A stretch of DNA of 32,258 nt from Streptomyces rubellomurinus (GCF_000961885.1 NZ_JZKH01000087.1:1-32258), one strand, 5' to 3'; numbered from the stretch's first letter, positions 22,352 to 30,218 are shown. A program made the numbers and translations. The notes: a model not told the origin generated them from the sequence alone.

Positions 22352-22415
22352 GTCGGGGATCTTCGAGACTGAGATGTCGAGGGCATGACCGACCGTCATC
22401 GCCAAGATCCCCGAC
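22352..22415. repeat. 64-base fold-back element with perfect 12-bp ends
   Basis: GTCGGGGATCTT (22352-22363) and AAGATCCCCGAC (22404-22415) are perfect inverted repeats around 40 bases, which hold a smaller palindrome ATGAC-N5-GTCAT. It lies between the oxidoreductase and Uma2 stop codons. It may be a transposon relic or act as a terminator for convergent genes. Confidence 0.55.
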
Positions 22416-22467
22416 AGCGTCCGGCACTCAGCAGGCCAGGATCAGGCAGCGGCGTTCCGGTCTGGAG

Positions 22468-23127
22468 CTACGCGTTCCAGGGCTTCCAGGCGTCGGTCCC
22501 GATCTCCACGTCGAACGGCGTCGGCAGTCGGACGGACTCCCCGAACTTCCACTCGCCCAGTACCTCGTAGGTCGCCTCGACCTTGTTCGGCTCCCCGAAC
22601 AAGGTCACGCCGGGCTGCCGTGGATCACGGTCCACGAGCAGGTGGAACGGCACCCCGGTGCGCGCGTACCCGCTCCACTTCGTGGGCTTGACCTGACGGC
22701 CGAACATGGGCCGACGATCATGGCGCGCATTGGACGAGGAAGTCACCTCGACCACCAGCTCGAGGTCGTGCGGGTGCAAGCGCAGAACATCGTCCGCACG
22801 CTTCTCCGCATCGGTGTCCTTGTGCACCACGACCATGTCGGGGATGTAACCGTCCCCGATCTCGACAAGATCCAGGTTGATGGTCTGAACAACTCGCCAC
22901 GGAAACCCGTTGTTCAGAAACCAGGAACGCTCGAAGCCCCGCTGGATGTCCGAGAGGATCCCACCACGGGCGTACACGGGTGCCGGTGACACGACGATTT
23001 CCCCTCCGATCACCTCGACCCGCGTGCCGTCGTCCGGGAGCCGGAGGTACTCCCCCAGTTCCCCCCGGACCCACATGGCGTACGGCGAGTCAGGCAGAAG
23101 CAACTGCGCGAACGCAACTACCGACAT
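22468..23127 (-). CDS. Uma2 family (DUF820) PD-(D/E)XK nuclease-fold protein
   Basis: The protein has 219 residues from the ATG at 23127, with GGAGGGAG nine bases upstream. Uma2 blocks are VEVIGGEIVVSPAP, YIPDMVVVHKD and LVVEVTSSSNARHDRR, followed by the strand GVPFHLLVDRD. The predicted PD-(D/E)XK acidic residues are present. Compared with the member at 7273 it is longer at the N-terminus and has an insert (PMFGRQVKPTKWSG) after the EVTS motif. Third codon positions are less GC-rich than average for the window, as in the neighbouring oxidoreductase. Biological role unknown. Confidence 0.88.
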   Translation of the reverse strand: MSVVAFAQLLLPDSPYAMWVRGELGEYLRLPDDGTRVEVIGGEIVVSPAPVYARGGILSDIQRGFERSWFLNNGFPWRVVQTINLDLVEIGDGYIPDMVVVHKDTDAEKRADDVLRLHPHDLELVVEVTSSSNARHDRRPMFGRQVKPTKWSGYARTGVPFHLLVDRDPRQPGVTLFGEPNKVEATYEVLGEWKFGESVRLPTPFDVEIGTDAWKPWNA

Positions 23128-23185
23128 GACTTCGCTCCCTCCGAGGTCGCGGCACCAGCCTGGCCGTCCGGTCGCAGATATACCA

Positions 23186-23229
23186 CTGCCGCGCAAACCT
23201 TTCCCTCGAAGGGGAGGTTTGCGCGGCAG
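23186..23229. terminator. Strong terminator at the end of the suf operon
   Basis: Perfect 15-bp arms (23186-23200 and 23215-23229) surround a 14-base loop. The stem begins 22 bases past the last suf-operon stop codon and separates it from the downstream Uma2 gene on the same strand. Confidence 0.85.
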
Positions 23230-23251
23230 CAGGTTGACGAACGGGCCGACG

Positions 23252-23644
23252 TCAGACGTTGAAGCCCAGCGCACGCAGCTGGTCGCGGCCGTCGTCGGTG
23301 ATCTTGTCCGGGCCCCACGGCGGCATCCAGACCCAGTTGATGCGCAGGTCCTGGACGAGGCCGTCGGTGGCCGTCTTGGCCTGGTCCTCGATGACGTCGG
23401 TGAGCGGGCAGGCCGCCGAGGTGAGCGTCATGTCGATGGTGGCCACGTCGGACTCGTCGATGTGGATGCCGTAGATCAGGCCCAGGTTGACGACGTCGAT
23501 GCCCAGTTCGGGGTCGACGACGTCCATCAGGGCCTCGGTCAGGTCCTCGACGGAGACGGTGCCGGCGGTGGTGCCGACGATGATGCCGTTCGGCTGCTCC
23601 GCCACAGCGGAGGCCTCGGCGCCGGTGGTGATGTCGTCGCTCAT
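23252..23644 (-). CDS. sufT: SufT/PaaD-like (DUF59/MIP18) Fe-S assembly factor
   Basis: The protein has 130 residues. After a variable N-terminus of about 30 residues comes the MIP18/DUF59 domain: SVEDLTEALMDVVDPELGIDVVNLGLIYGI, then MTLTSAACPLTDVIEDQ with the conserved Cys, and a C-terminal WMPPWGPDKITDDGRDQLRALGF. These short proteins help mature Fe-S proteins, often as carriers or target adaptors. It is the last gene of the suf operon, 22 bases after sufU, and a strong terminator follows. The symbol is by family and position. Confidence 0.9.
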   Translation of the reverse strand: MSDDITTGAEASAVAEQPNGIIVGTTAGTVSVEDLTEALMDVVDPELGIDVVNLGLIYGIHIDESDVATIDMTLTSAACPLTDVIEDQAKTATDGLVQDLRINWVWMPPWGPDKITDDGRDQLRALGFNV

Positions 23645-23666
23645 GGTTCTGTCCTCCTCTGCGGGG

Positions 23667-24119
23667 TCAGTCGTTGACGGCGGGGTGCTGGGCGAGGGCC
23701 TGGGCGGTGGCGTCCTTCCAGGCCATCCAGCTGAGCAGGGCGCACTTGACCCGGGCCGGGTACTTGGAGACGCCGGCGAACGCGATCGCGTCCTCCAGCA
23801 CCTCCTCGTCGCCCTCGCCCTGGCCCTTGCTCTGCATCAGCTCCAGGAAGGCCTCCTGGACGACCTGCGCCTCGCCCACGGTCTTGCCGACCACCAGGTC
23901 GTTCAGCACCGAGGCGCTGGCCTGGCTGATCGAGCAGCCCTGGGACTCGTACGAGACGTCGGCGACCGTGGCGCCGTCGAGCTTCACCCGCAGGGTGATC
24001 TCGTCGCCGCACGTCGGGTTGACGTGGTGCACCTCGGCGTCGCCGTCCCGCAGCCCCTTGCCGTGGGGGTGGCGGTAGTGGTCCAGGATGATGTCCTGGT
24101 ACATCGAGTCGAGCTTCAT
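23667..24119 (-). CDS. sufU: SufU: zinc-dependent sulfurtransferase for SUF assembly
   Basis: The protein has 150 residues. The zinc ligands of SufU are all present: Cys37 and Asp39 in NPTCGDEI, Cys62 in SQGCSISQ, and Cys126 in RVKCALLSW. The SufU-specific insertion GKTVGEAQVV...LMQSKGQGEGDE separates it from the IscU scaffold. SufU takes persulfide sulfur from SufS and passes it to SufB. It lies 19 bases downstream of sufS with AGGA as ribosome binding site. Confidence 0.95.
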   Translation of the reverse strand: MKLDSMYQDIILDHYRHPHGKGLRDGDAEVHHVNPTCGDEITLRVKLDGATVADVSYESQGCSISQASASVLNDLVVGKTVGEAQVVQEAFLELMQSKGQGEGDEEVLEDAIAFAGVSKYPARVKCALLSWMAWKDATAQALAQHPAVND

Positions 24120-24138
24120 GTCGTCCTGCCCAGTCCCG

Positions 24139-25407
24139 TCAGCCGAAGAAGTTCCGGACGTGGTGCAGGCCGTCGATCAGCGCGTCGACCTCGCCCGGCG
24201 TCGAGTACAGGTAGAACGACGCCCGCGTGGTCGCCGGAATTCCGTACCGCAGGCACACCGGCCGCGCGCAGTGGTGGCCGACGCGCACGGCGATGCCCTG
24301 CTCGTCCAGCACCTGGCCCACGTCGTGCGGGTGGATGTCGCCCAGCGTGAAGGAGATCGCCGCAGCGCGGTCGACGGCCGTGCGCGGGCCGATGATCCGC
24401 AGGTCGGGGACCTCCAGCAGCCGCTCGACGGCGTACTCGGTGATCGCGTGCTCGTGCGCCGCGATCTTGTCCATGCCGATGCCGGACAGGTAGTCGATGG
24501 CCGCGCCGAGCCCGACCGCCTGGGCAATCGGCGGGGTGCCGGCCTCGAACTTGTGCGGCGCCGGGGCGTAGGTGGACGAGCCCATGGTGACGGTCTCGAT
24601 CATCTCGCCGCCACCGAGGAACGGCGGGAGGTCCTCCAGCAGCTCCTGGCGGCCCCACAGCACGCCGATGCCGGTCGGGGCCAGCATCTTGTGGCCGGTG
24701 AAGGCGACGAAGTCGGCCTCCAGCGCCTGCACGTCCAACACCATGTGCGGCGCGGCCTGCGAGGCGTCGATGACGACGAGCGCGCCGACCGACTGGGCCT
24801 TGCGCACGATCGTCTCGACCGGGTTGACGGTGCCGAGCAGGTTGGAGACCAGGGTGAAGGAGACCACCTTGGTCTTCTCGGTGATCAGCTCGTCGATGTT
24901 CGAGAGGTCCAGCCGGCCCTCGTCGGTGAGCCCGAACCACTTCAGCTTCGCACCGGTGCGCTGCGACAGCAGCTGCCACGGGACGATGTTGGAGTGGTGC
25001 TCCATCTCCGTGATGACGATCTCGGAGTCACCGTCGACCCGGTACGGCTCGTCGGCCCAACCGAGCATGTTGGCCACGAGGTTGAGCGACTCCGAGGCGT
25101 TCTTGGTGAAGATCACCTCGTTGCGGCTCGGCGCGTTGACGAAGGCGGCGACCTTGTCGCGGGCGCCCTCGTACATCGCCGTGGCCTCCTCGGCGAGCAC
25201 GTGCACGCCGCGGTGGACGTTGGCGTTGTGCCGCTCGTAGTAGGCGTTCAGCGCCTCCAGCACCTGGCGCGGCTTCTGCGAGGTGGCCGCGTTGTCCAGG
25301 TAGACCAGCGGCTTCTCGTCGTGCAGCACGCGCTGCAGGACGGGGAAGTCCTTGCGGATCGCGTCGGTGTCGAGCAGAGCGCTGTGGCCGGTAAACGGAT
25401 GCGTCAC
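24139..25407 (-). CDS. sufS: SufS: cysteine desulfurase
   Basis: The protein has 422 residues. It is a PLP enzyme of the class II (SufS) desulfurases: YLDNAATSQKP, EMEHHSNIVPW, the PLP Schiff-base lysine Lys240 in TGHKMLAPTGIG, and the persulfide Cys380 in the short rigid loop VGHHCARPV, typical of SufS rather than IscS. It converts cysteine to alanine and a bound persulfide, which SufU accepts. The start overlaps the sufC stop codon in ATGA, so the genes are translationally coupled. Confidence 0.96.
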   Translation of the reverse strand: MTHPFTGHSALLDTDAIRKDFPVLQRVLHDEKPLVYLDNAATSQKPRQVLEALNAYYERHNANVHRGVHVLAEEATAMYEGARDKVAAFVNAPSRNEVIFTKNASESLNLVANMLGWADEPYRVDGDSEIVITEMEHHSNIVPWQLLSQRTGAKLKWFGLTDEGRLDLSNIDELITEKTKVVSFTLVSNLLGTVNPVETIVRKAQSVGALVVIDASQAAPHMVLDVQALEADFVAFTGHKMLAPTGIGVLWGRQELLEDLPPFLGGGEMIETVTMGSSTYAPAPHKFEAGTPPIAQAVGLGAAIDYLSGIGMDKIAAHEHAITEYAVERLLEVPDLRIIGPRTAVDRAAAISFTLGDIHPHDVGQVLDEQGIAVRVGHHCARPVCLRYGIPATTRASFYLYSTPGEVDALIDGLHHVRNFFG

Positions 25408-26168
25408 TCGGATGCGCCGCCCTTCACATACGACTCGTAGCCCTCTTCCTCCAGCTTGTCGGCCAGCTCGGCGCCGCCGGACTCGACGATGCGGCCGCCC
25501 GCGAAGACGTGGACGTGGTCGGGCTTGATGTACCGCAGGATGCGGGTGTAGTGGGTGACCAGCAGGGTGCCGACCTCGCCGGTCGAGCGGACCCGGTTGA
25601 TGCCCTCGGAGACGATCCGCAGCGCGTCGACGTCCAGGCCGGAGTCGGTCTCGTCGAGGATCGCGATCTTCGGCTTGAGGAGCTCCAGCTGCAGGATCTC
25701 GTGGCGCTTCTTCTCACCGCCGGAGAAGCCCTCGTTGACGTTGCGCTCGGCGAAGGCCGGGTCCATCTGCAGGGCGGCCATCGCCTCCTTGACCTCCTTG
25801 ACCCACAGCCGCAGCTTCGGGGCCTCGCCGCGGACGGCGGTGGCGGCGGTGCGCAGGAAGTTGCTGACCGAGACGCCGGGCACCTCGACCGGGTACTGCA
25901 TGGCCAGGAAGACGCCGGCCTTGGCGCGCTCGTCGACGGACATCTCCAGGACGTCCTCGCCGTCCAGCAGCACGGTGCCGCCGGTGACGGTGTACTTCGG
26001 GTGGCCGGCCAGCGAGTAGGCCAGGGTGGACTTGCCGGAGCCGTTCGGGCCCATGATGGCGTGGGTCTCGCCCTGCTTGACGGTCAGGTCGACGCCCTTC
26101 AGGATCTCGCGCGGGCCGTTCTCGGCTTCGACGGAGACGTGCAGGTCGCGGATTTCAAGGGTTGCCAT
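25404..26168 (-). CDS. sufC: SufC: ABC-type ATPase of the SufBCD scaffold
   Basis: The protein has 254 residues. It has a Walker A GPNGSGKST (about residues 40-48), the Q-loop MQYPVEVPGV, the SufC form of the signature motif GFSGGEKKRHEI, and Walker B KIAILDETDSGLDVDAL with the SufC-specific Asp-Glu-Thr-Asp-Ser-Gly-Leu-Asp. It is soluble, not a transporter: ATP binding drives shape change in the SufBCD scaffold where Fe-S clusters are built. It lies six bases downstream of the Rieske ferredoxin gene. Confidence 0.97.
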   Translation of the reverse strand: MATLEIRDLHVSVEAENGPREILKGVDLTVKQGETHAIMGPNGSGKSTLAYSLAGHPKYTVTGGTVLLDGEDVLEMSVDERAKAGVFLAMQYPVEVPGVSVSNFLRTAATAVRGEAPKLRLWVKEVKEAMAALQMDPAFAERNVNEGFSGGEKKRHEILQLELLKPKIAILDETDSGLDVDALRIVSEGINRVRSTGEVGTLLVTHYTRILRYIKPDHVHVFAGGRIVESGGAELADKLEEEGYESYVKGGASE

Positions 26169-26174
26169 GTGTAC

Positions 26175-26492
26175 TCAGGACTCCTGGTTGACGGAGACGA
26201 GCACATCGTCCCCTTCGATCTTTACGGGGTAGACGGCGACCGGCTTGGTGGCGGGCAGGCCGGAGGGCTTGCCGGAGCGCAGGTCGAAGCTGGAGCCGTG
26301 CAGCCAGCACTCGATCATGCAGTCCTCGACCTCGCCCTCGGAGAGCGAGACGTTCGCGTGCGAGCAGATGTCGTTGATCGCGAACACCCCCTCGTCGGTG
26401 CGGACGAGTGCGACCGGCACGCCGTTCAGCTCGACGCGCTTGGGCACGTCCTCCTGGAGGTCGCCCAGTGCGCAGGCACGGAGGAAGCTCAT
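26175..26492 (-). CDS. Rieske-type [2Fe-2S] ferredoxin encoded inside the suf operon
   Basis: The protein has 105 residues and is a complete small Rieske domain of the NirD/dioxygenase-ferredoxin type. The cluster ligands are Cys43 and His45 in ICSHANVSL and Cys62 and His65 in ECWLHGSSFD. The C-terminus ends in YPVKIEGDDVLVSV. It has no signal peptide and is probably cytoplasmic. It lies three bases after sufD and six before sufC, so it is co-translated with the scaffold genes. This placement recurs in actinobacterial suf operons. The likely role is electron supply or [2Fe-2S] handling in assembly; annotations as a phenylpropionate dioxygenase ferredoxin are family transfer only. Confidence 0.93.
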   Translation of the reverse strand: MSFLRACALGDLQEDVPKRVELNGVPVALVRTDEGVFAINDICSHANVSLSEGEVEDCMIECWLHGSSFDLRSGKPSGLPATKPVAVYPVKIEGDDVLVSVNQES

Positions 26493-26495
26493 CGG

Positions 26496-27728
26496 TCAGA
26501 CCGCCGCTTCGAGCTCGGCGTCGATCTTGACCATCAGCTGCTCCTGGACCTCGGCCACGCCGATCTGCTGCAGCAGCTCGGCGAAGAAGCCGCGCACCAC
26601 CAGGCGGCGGGCCTCGTCGGCCGGGATGCCGCGGGCCATCAGGTAGAACAGCTGCTCGTCGTCGAAGCGGCCGGTCGCGGAGGCGTGGCCGGCGCCGACG
26701 ATCTCGCCGGTCTCGATCTCCAGGTTCGGGATCGAGTCGACCCGGGCACCGTCCGTGAGCACCAGGTTCCGGTTGAGCTCGTAGGTGTCGGTGCCCAGCG
26801 CGGCGGCGCGGATCAGCACGTCGCCGACCCAGACGGCGTGCGCGTCCTGGCCCTGCAGCGCGCCCTTGTAGGCGACGTTGGAGCGGCAGTGCGGGGTGTC
26901 GTGGTCGATGACCAGACGGTGCTCCAGGTGCTGGCCGGCGTCGGCGAAGTACAGGCCGAACAGCTCGGCCTCGCCGCCGGGGCCCGCGTAGTTGACGCGC
27001 GGGTGCAGGCGGACGAGGTCGCCGCCGAAGGTGACGACGACGGACTTGTACGAGGCGTCGCGGCCGACCAGCGCGTTGTGCTGGGCGACGTGCACGGCGT
27101 CGCGGTCCCAGTCCTGGACGGACACGAAGGTGAGCTTCGCGCCGTCGCCGACCAGCAGCTCCACGTTGGCGGCCCGGGTGCCGGCGCCCTCGTGGTTGAG
27201 CACCACGACGGCCTCGGCGAACGGCTTGACGTCGATCACCACGTGGGCGAAGCGGACGCCGCCCTCGCCGCGCACGTCGATCTTCACCGGCTCGGTGAGC
27301 ACCGCGTCCTTGGGGACGGTGACCACGAGCGCCTGGTCGAACGCGCTGAACGCCTGCGCGGCGACCCGGTCGACGGGCGTGCCGGCCTTGCCGAGGCGGG
27401 CGTCGTCGCGGCCCACGGTCTCGGCGGTGACGCCGTCCGGCAGGGTGAACTCGACCTTGTCCTCGCCGCGCGGACCGGCGGCGGCGGTGCCGTCGTGCAG
27501 CCCGCCGAGGCGGTGCAGCGGCGTGAACCGCCAGTCCTCCTCGCGGCCGGTCGGCACCGGGAAGTCGTTCACGTCGAAGGACGGCTTGACCGCGACGCGC
27601 GCGTCGATCGGCTGCTTGACCGTGGTCCGGCCGGTGCCGGGGCCGGCGAGCTGCGCGCCCGCGCCGGCGGTGCCGACCTCGATCGAACCGGCGGTGGTGG
27701 AGCCGGAGGTGTTCTGAACGTCAGCCAT
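26496..27728 (-). CDS. sufD: SufD: scaffold subunit of the SufBCD complex
   Basis: The protein has 410 residues from the ATG at 27728; a TTG nine codons upstream is less likely. The N-terminus has FDVNDFPVPTGREEDWRFTPLHRL, a standard SufD opening, followed by the right-handed beta-helix core (VVIDVKPFAEAVVVLNHEG, LVIDHDTPHCRSNVAYKGALQGQDAHAVWVGDVLI) and the C-terminal helices DDEQLFYLMARGIPADEARRLVVRGFF shared with SufB. SufD pairs with SufB and SufC; it is linked to iron delivery to the scaffold. It follows sufB by 58 bases, and the ribosome binding site is poor (GAGGAAGAGAG lies rather far upstream). Confidence 0.95.
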   Translation of the reverse strand: MADVQNTSGSTTAGSIEVGTAGAGAQLAGPGTGRTTVKQPIDARVAVKPSFDVNDFPVPTGREEDWRFTPLHRLGGLHDGTAAAGPRGEDKVEFTLPDGVTAETVGRDDARLGKAGTPVDRVAAQAFSAFDQALVVTVPKDAVLTEPVKIDVRGEGGVRFAHVVIDVKPFAEAVVVLNHEGAGTRAANVELLVGDGAKLTFVSVQDWDRDAVHVAQHNALVGRDASYKSVVVTFGGDLVRLHPRVNYAGPGGEAELFGLYFADAGQHLEHRLVIDHDTPHCRSNVAYKGALQGQDAHAVWVGDVLIRAAALGTDTYELNRNLVLTDGARVDSIPNLEIETGEIVGAGHASATGRFDDEQLFYLMARGIPADEARRLVVRGFFAELLQQIGVAEVQEQLMVKIDAELEAAV

Positions 27729-27786
27729 GGCTGTTCGTAGTGCTCTCTTCCTCAAAAAGTCGGGCGGGGTCGCGTACGGCTGGGCG

Positions 27787-29202
27787 TCAGCCGACCGCGC
27801 CCTCCATCTGCAGCTCGATCAGCCGGTTGAGCTCCAGCGCGTACTCCATCGGCAGCTCCCGCGCGATCGGCTCGACGAAGCCGCGCACGATCATCGCCAT
27901 GGCCTCGGTCTCGGTCAGACCGCGGCTCATCAGGTAGAACAGCTGGTCCTCGCTGACCTTGGAGACGGTCGCCTCGTGGCCCATGGACACGTCGTCCTCG
28001 CGGACGTCCACGTACGGGTAGGTGTCCGAGCGGGAGATGGTGTCGACCAGCAGCGCGTCGCACAGCACGTTGGACTTGGCGCCGTGCGAGCCCTCGCCGA
28101 TCTCGATCAGGCCGCGGTAGGAGGTGCGGCCGCCGCCGCGCGCCACCGACTTGGAGACGATGTGCGAGGAGGTGTTCGGGGCCATGTGCACCATCTTGGC
28201 GCCGGCGTCCTGGTGCTGTCCCTCGCCCGCGAAGGCGATCGACAGGGTCTCGCCCTTGGCGTGCTCGCCCATCAGGTAGACGGCCGGGTACTTCATGGTG
28301 ACCTTGGAGCCGATGTTGCCGTCGATCCACTCCATGGTCGCGCCCTCGTACGCCACGGCGCGCTTGGTGACCAGGTTGTAGACGTTGTTCGACCAGTTCT
28401 GGATGGTCGTGTAGCGGCAGCGGCCGCCCTTCTTGACGATGATCTCCACGACCGCCGAGTGCAGCGAGTCGGAGGAGTAGATCGGCGCGGTGCAGCCCTC
28501 GACGTAGTGGACGTAGGCGTCCTCGTCGACGATGATCAGCGTCCGCTCGAACTGGCCCATGTTCTCGGTGTTGATCCGGAAGTAGGCCTGCAGCGGGATG
28601 TCGACGTGCACGCCCTTCGGCACGTAGATGAACGATCCGCCGGACCACACCGCGGTGTTCAGCGCGGCGAACTTGTTGTCGCCGGCCGGGATGACGGTGC
28701 CGAAGTACTCCTTGAAGATCTCCGGGTGCTCACGCAGCGCGGTGTCGGTGTCCAGGAAGATGACGCCCTGCTCCTCCAGGTCCTCGCGGATCTGGTGGTA
28801 GACGACCTCGGACTCGTACTGGGCGGCGACACCGGCGACCAGGCGCTGCTTCTCCGCCTCCGGGATGCCCAGCTTGTCGTAGGTGGCCTTGATGTCCGCG
28901 GGCAGGTCCTCCCAGGACTCGGCCTGCTTCTCGGTCGAGCGGACGAAGTACTTGATGTTGTCGAAGTCGATGCCGGACAGGTCGGAACCCCAGGTCGGCA
29001 TGGGCTTCTTGCCGAAGAGCTTCAGGCCCTTGAGACGCAGGTTCAGCATCCACTCGGACTCGCTCTTCTTCGCGGAGATGTCGCGCACGACGTCTTCGCT
29101 GAGCCCGCGCTTGGCCACGGAGCCGGCGGCGTCCGGGTCGGCCCAGCCGTACTCGTAATTGCCGAGGCCTTCGAGCTCGGGGTGCGAAACGGTGTCAGTC
29201 AT
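27787..29202 (-). CDS. sufB: SufB: main Fe-S scaffold protein
   Basis: The protein has 471 residues, with AGGAAGC before the ATG. Characteristic blocks are [90 protein letters not shown] and [21 protein letters not shown], which holds the conserved cysteine used in cluster assembly. The C-terminal [23 protein letters not shown] helices match SufD. No intein interrupts the gene, unlike in some mycobacteria. It lies nine bases after sufR. Confidence 0.97.
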   Translation of the reverse strand: MTDTVSHPELEGLGNYEYGWADPDAAGSVAKRGLSEDVVRDISAKKSESEWMLNLRLKGLKLFGKKPMPTWGSDLSGIDFDNIKYFVRSTEKQAESWEDLPADIKATYDKLGIPEAEKQRLVAGVAAQYESEVVYHQIREDLEEQGVIFLDTDTALREHPEIFKEYFGTVIPAGDNKFAALNTAVWSGGSFIYVPKGVHVDIPLQAYFRINTENMGQFERTLIIVDEDAYVHYVEGCTAPIYSSDSLHSAVVEIIVKKGGRCRYTTIQNWSNNVYNLVTKRAVAYEGATMEWIDGNIGSKVTMKYPAVYLMGEHAKGETLSIAFAGEGQHQDAGAKMVHMAPNTSSHIVSKSVARGGGRTSYRGLIEIGEGSHGAKSNVLCDALLVDTISRSDTYPYVDVREDDVSMGHEATVSKVSEDQLFYLMSRGLTETEAMAMIVRGFVEPIARELPMEYALELNRLIELQMEGAVG

Positions 29203-29211
29203 GCGAGCTTC

Positions 29212-30063
29212 CTAACGCGCGGACGCTGAATCTTCGGTGGACGTACCGGCAGTCGGCGCTGCATCGGAGCCGCGGCCCGCCGGGGGCTGGACAGACGACG
29301 ATGCGGCACCGGGTGCCGGCACATAGGTGGTGCAGACCCCGTCGCCGTGGGCGATGGTGGCCAGCCGTTGCACATGGGTGCCCAGGAGCTGGGAGAAGAC
29401 CTCGGTCTCCGCCTCGCAGAGCTGCGGGAACTGCTCGGCGATGTGCGCGACCGGGCAGTGGTGCTGGCAGAGCTGGGCGCCCGCCGGGGCCTTGGCCGCG
29501 GCCGACGGGACACGCCGCACCGTGGCAGCGTACCCGTCCGCGCTCAGCGCCTGGGCCAGGGCCTCCGGGCGCTCCAGCGCCCCGGCCTGCCGCAGGCTCT
29601 CCCGGTACTTCTCGCCCTGCCGGCCGAACCGGGCACGGGCGAAGGCGGCGACGGCCTCCTCGCCCGCCTTGCCGCCGCCCACCGCGTCCGAGATCCAGCG
29701 CAGCGCGTCGGCCGCGAGCTGGTCGTACGCCTGGTAGAAGGCGTCCCGGCCGGCGTCGGTGAGCGCGAAGACCTTGGCCGGGCGGCCCCGGCCGCGGCTG
29801 CCGTAGACCCGCTGTTCGCGGGCGTCGACCAGGCCGCTGGCGGCCAGCGAGTCGAGGTGGCGGCGGACGGCCGCGGCCGTCAGGCCGAGCCGGTTCGCGA
29901 GGTCGGCGGCGGAGGACGGGCCGTGGTCCAGGATCGACCGGGCGACCCGGTCGCGGGTGGCGCGGTGGCCCTCCAGCAGCACCTCGGCCGCCGTCGCGGG
30001 CACGTCGCAACCGGGGGCCGACTCGGCCTCCTGCTGCGTGGCGTGCTCGCGCATGTTTTTCAC
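29212..30063 (-). CDS. sufR: SufR: Fe-S-sensing repressor of the suf operon
   Basis: The protein has 283 residues from the GTG at 30063; an ATG at 30054 is the alternative. An ArsR/MarR-like winged helix (RVARSILDHGPSSAADLANRLGLTAAAVRRHLDSL...GRGRPAKVFALTDAG) is followed by a helical region and the cluster-binding CX3CX12C (Cys199, Cys203, Cys216), the spacing reported for streptomycete SufR. Cluster-loaded SufR represses the operon; loss of the cluster relieves it. The start has no ribosome binding site, and the SufR-type palindrome begins inside the start codon, so the mRNA may be leaderless. A Ser/Ala/Pro-rich tail of about 35 residues ends the protein. Confidence 0.94.
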   Translation of the reverse strand: MKNMREHATQQEAESAPGCDVPATAAEVLLEGHRATRDRVARSILDHGPSSAADLANRLGLTAAAVRRHLDSLAASGLVDAREQRVYGSRGRGRPAKVFALTDAGRDAFYQAYDQLAADALRWISDAVGGGKAGEEAVAAFARARFGRQGEKYRESLRQAGALERPEALAQALSADGYAATVRRVPSAAAKAPAGAQLCQHHCPVAHIAEQFPQLCEAETEVFSQLLGTHVQRLATIAHGDGVCTTYVPAPGAASSSVQPPAGRGSDAAPTAGTSTEDSASAR

Positions 30064-30076
30064 AACACCAGTGTTG
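30063..30076. promoter_or_regulatory. SufR operator CAAC-N6-GTTG
   Basis: CAACACCAGTGTTG is a perfect 14-bp palindrome matching the CAAC-N6-GTTG sequence known for SufR in Streptomyces and cyanobacteria. It overlaps the likely sufR transcription and translation start, the position expected for autorepression. Confidence 0.85.
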
Positions 30077-30099
30077 CGTAATTACTTCCGGCAGGACAA
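30070..30099 (-). promoter_or_regulatory. Candidate sufR promoter
   Basis: On the minus strand, TTGTCC (30094-30099) and AACACT (30070-30075) are 18 bases apart, and the -10 ends six bases before the GTG start. The -10 lies within the SufR operator. TAATTA at 30079-30084 is a competing -10 without a good -35. Confidence 0.45.
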
Positions 30100-30134
30100 G
30101 CCGTGATCCAGGCCTCACCCGTGTCATCTGTCAC

Positions 30135-30153
30135 GCAGGTAAGGCTTACCTTT
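30135..30153. promoter_or_regulatory. Iron box (IdeR/DmdR1-type operator) in the sufR-ABC spacer
   Basis: GCAGGTAAGGCTTACCTTT contains the symmetric core AGGTAAGGCTTACCT and matches the actinobacterial iron-box consensus (AGGTNAGGCTNACCT core) at every fixed core position. It lies 72 bases upstream of sufR and 66 bases upstream of the divergent ABC gene. Confidence 0.75.
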
Positions 30154-30205
30154 CCAGCGGAAACGATCACCAAGGCCGGTGTCCGGCCTGGCCGTTCGGC
30201 CCTCT

Positions 30206-30211
30206 TAGACT
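30206..30211 (+). promoter_or_regulatory. -10 TAGACT for a probably leaderless ABC operon
   Basis: TAGACT ends seven bases before the ATG at 30219, with no Shine-Dalgarno sequence between. No consensus -35 is visible at the expected distance. Confidence 0.45.
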
Positions 30212-30218
30212 CGCCGGT

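Larger units (their letters stand above)
21203..22488. repeat. Segment bounded by 21-bp direct repeats (20/21 identical)
   Basis: Bases 21203-21223 and 22468-22488 differ at one position and lie in the same orientation. They bracket the quinone oxidoreductase gene and a fold-back repeat. The right copy is the 3' end of the intact Uma2 gene. The layout resembles an insertion or a paralogue recombination at a gene 3' end, but no recombinase gene is present. Confidence 0.45.

Noticed and set aside
21203..22488. Integrative element with attachment sites
   Set aside because: The direct repeats fit the idea, but there is no integrase, transposase or replication gene within or beside the segment, so it is kept only as a scar or duplication.
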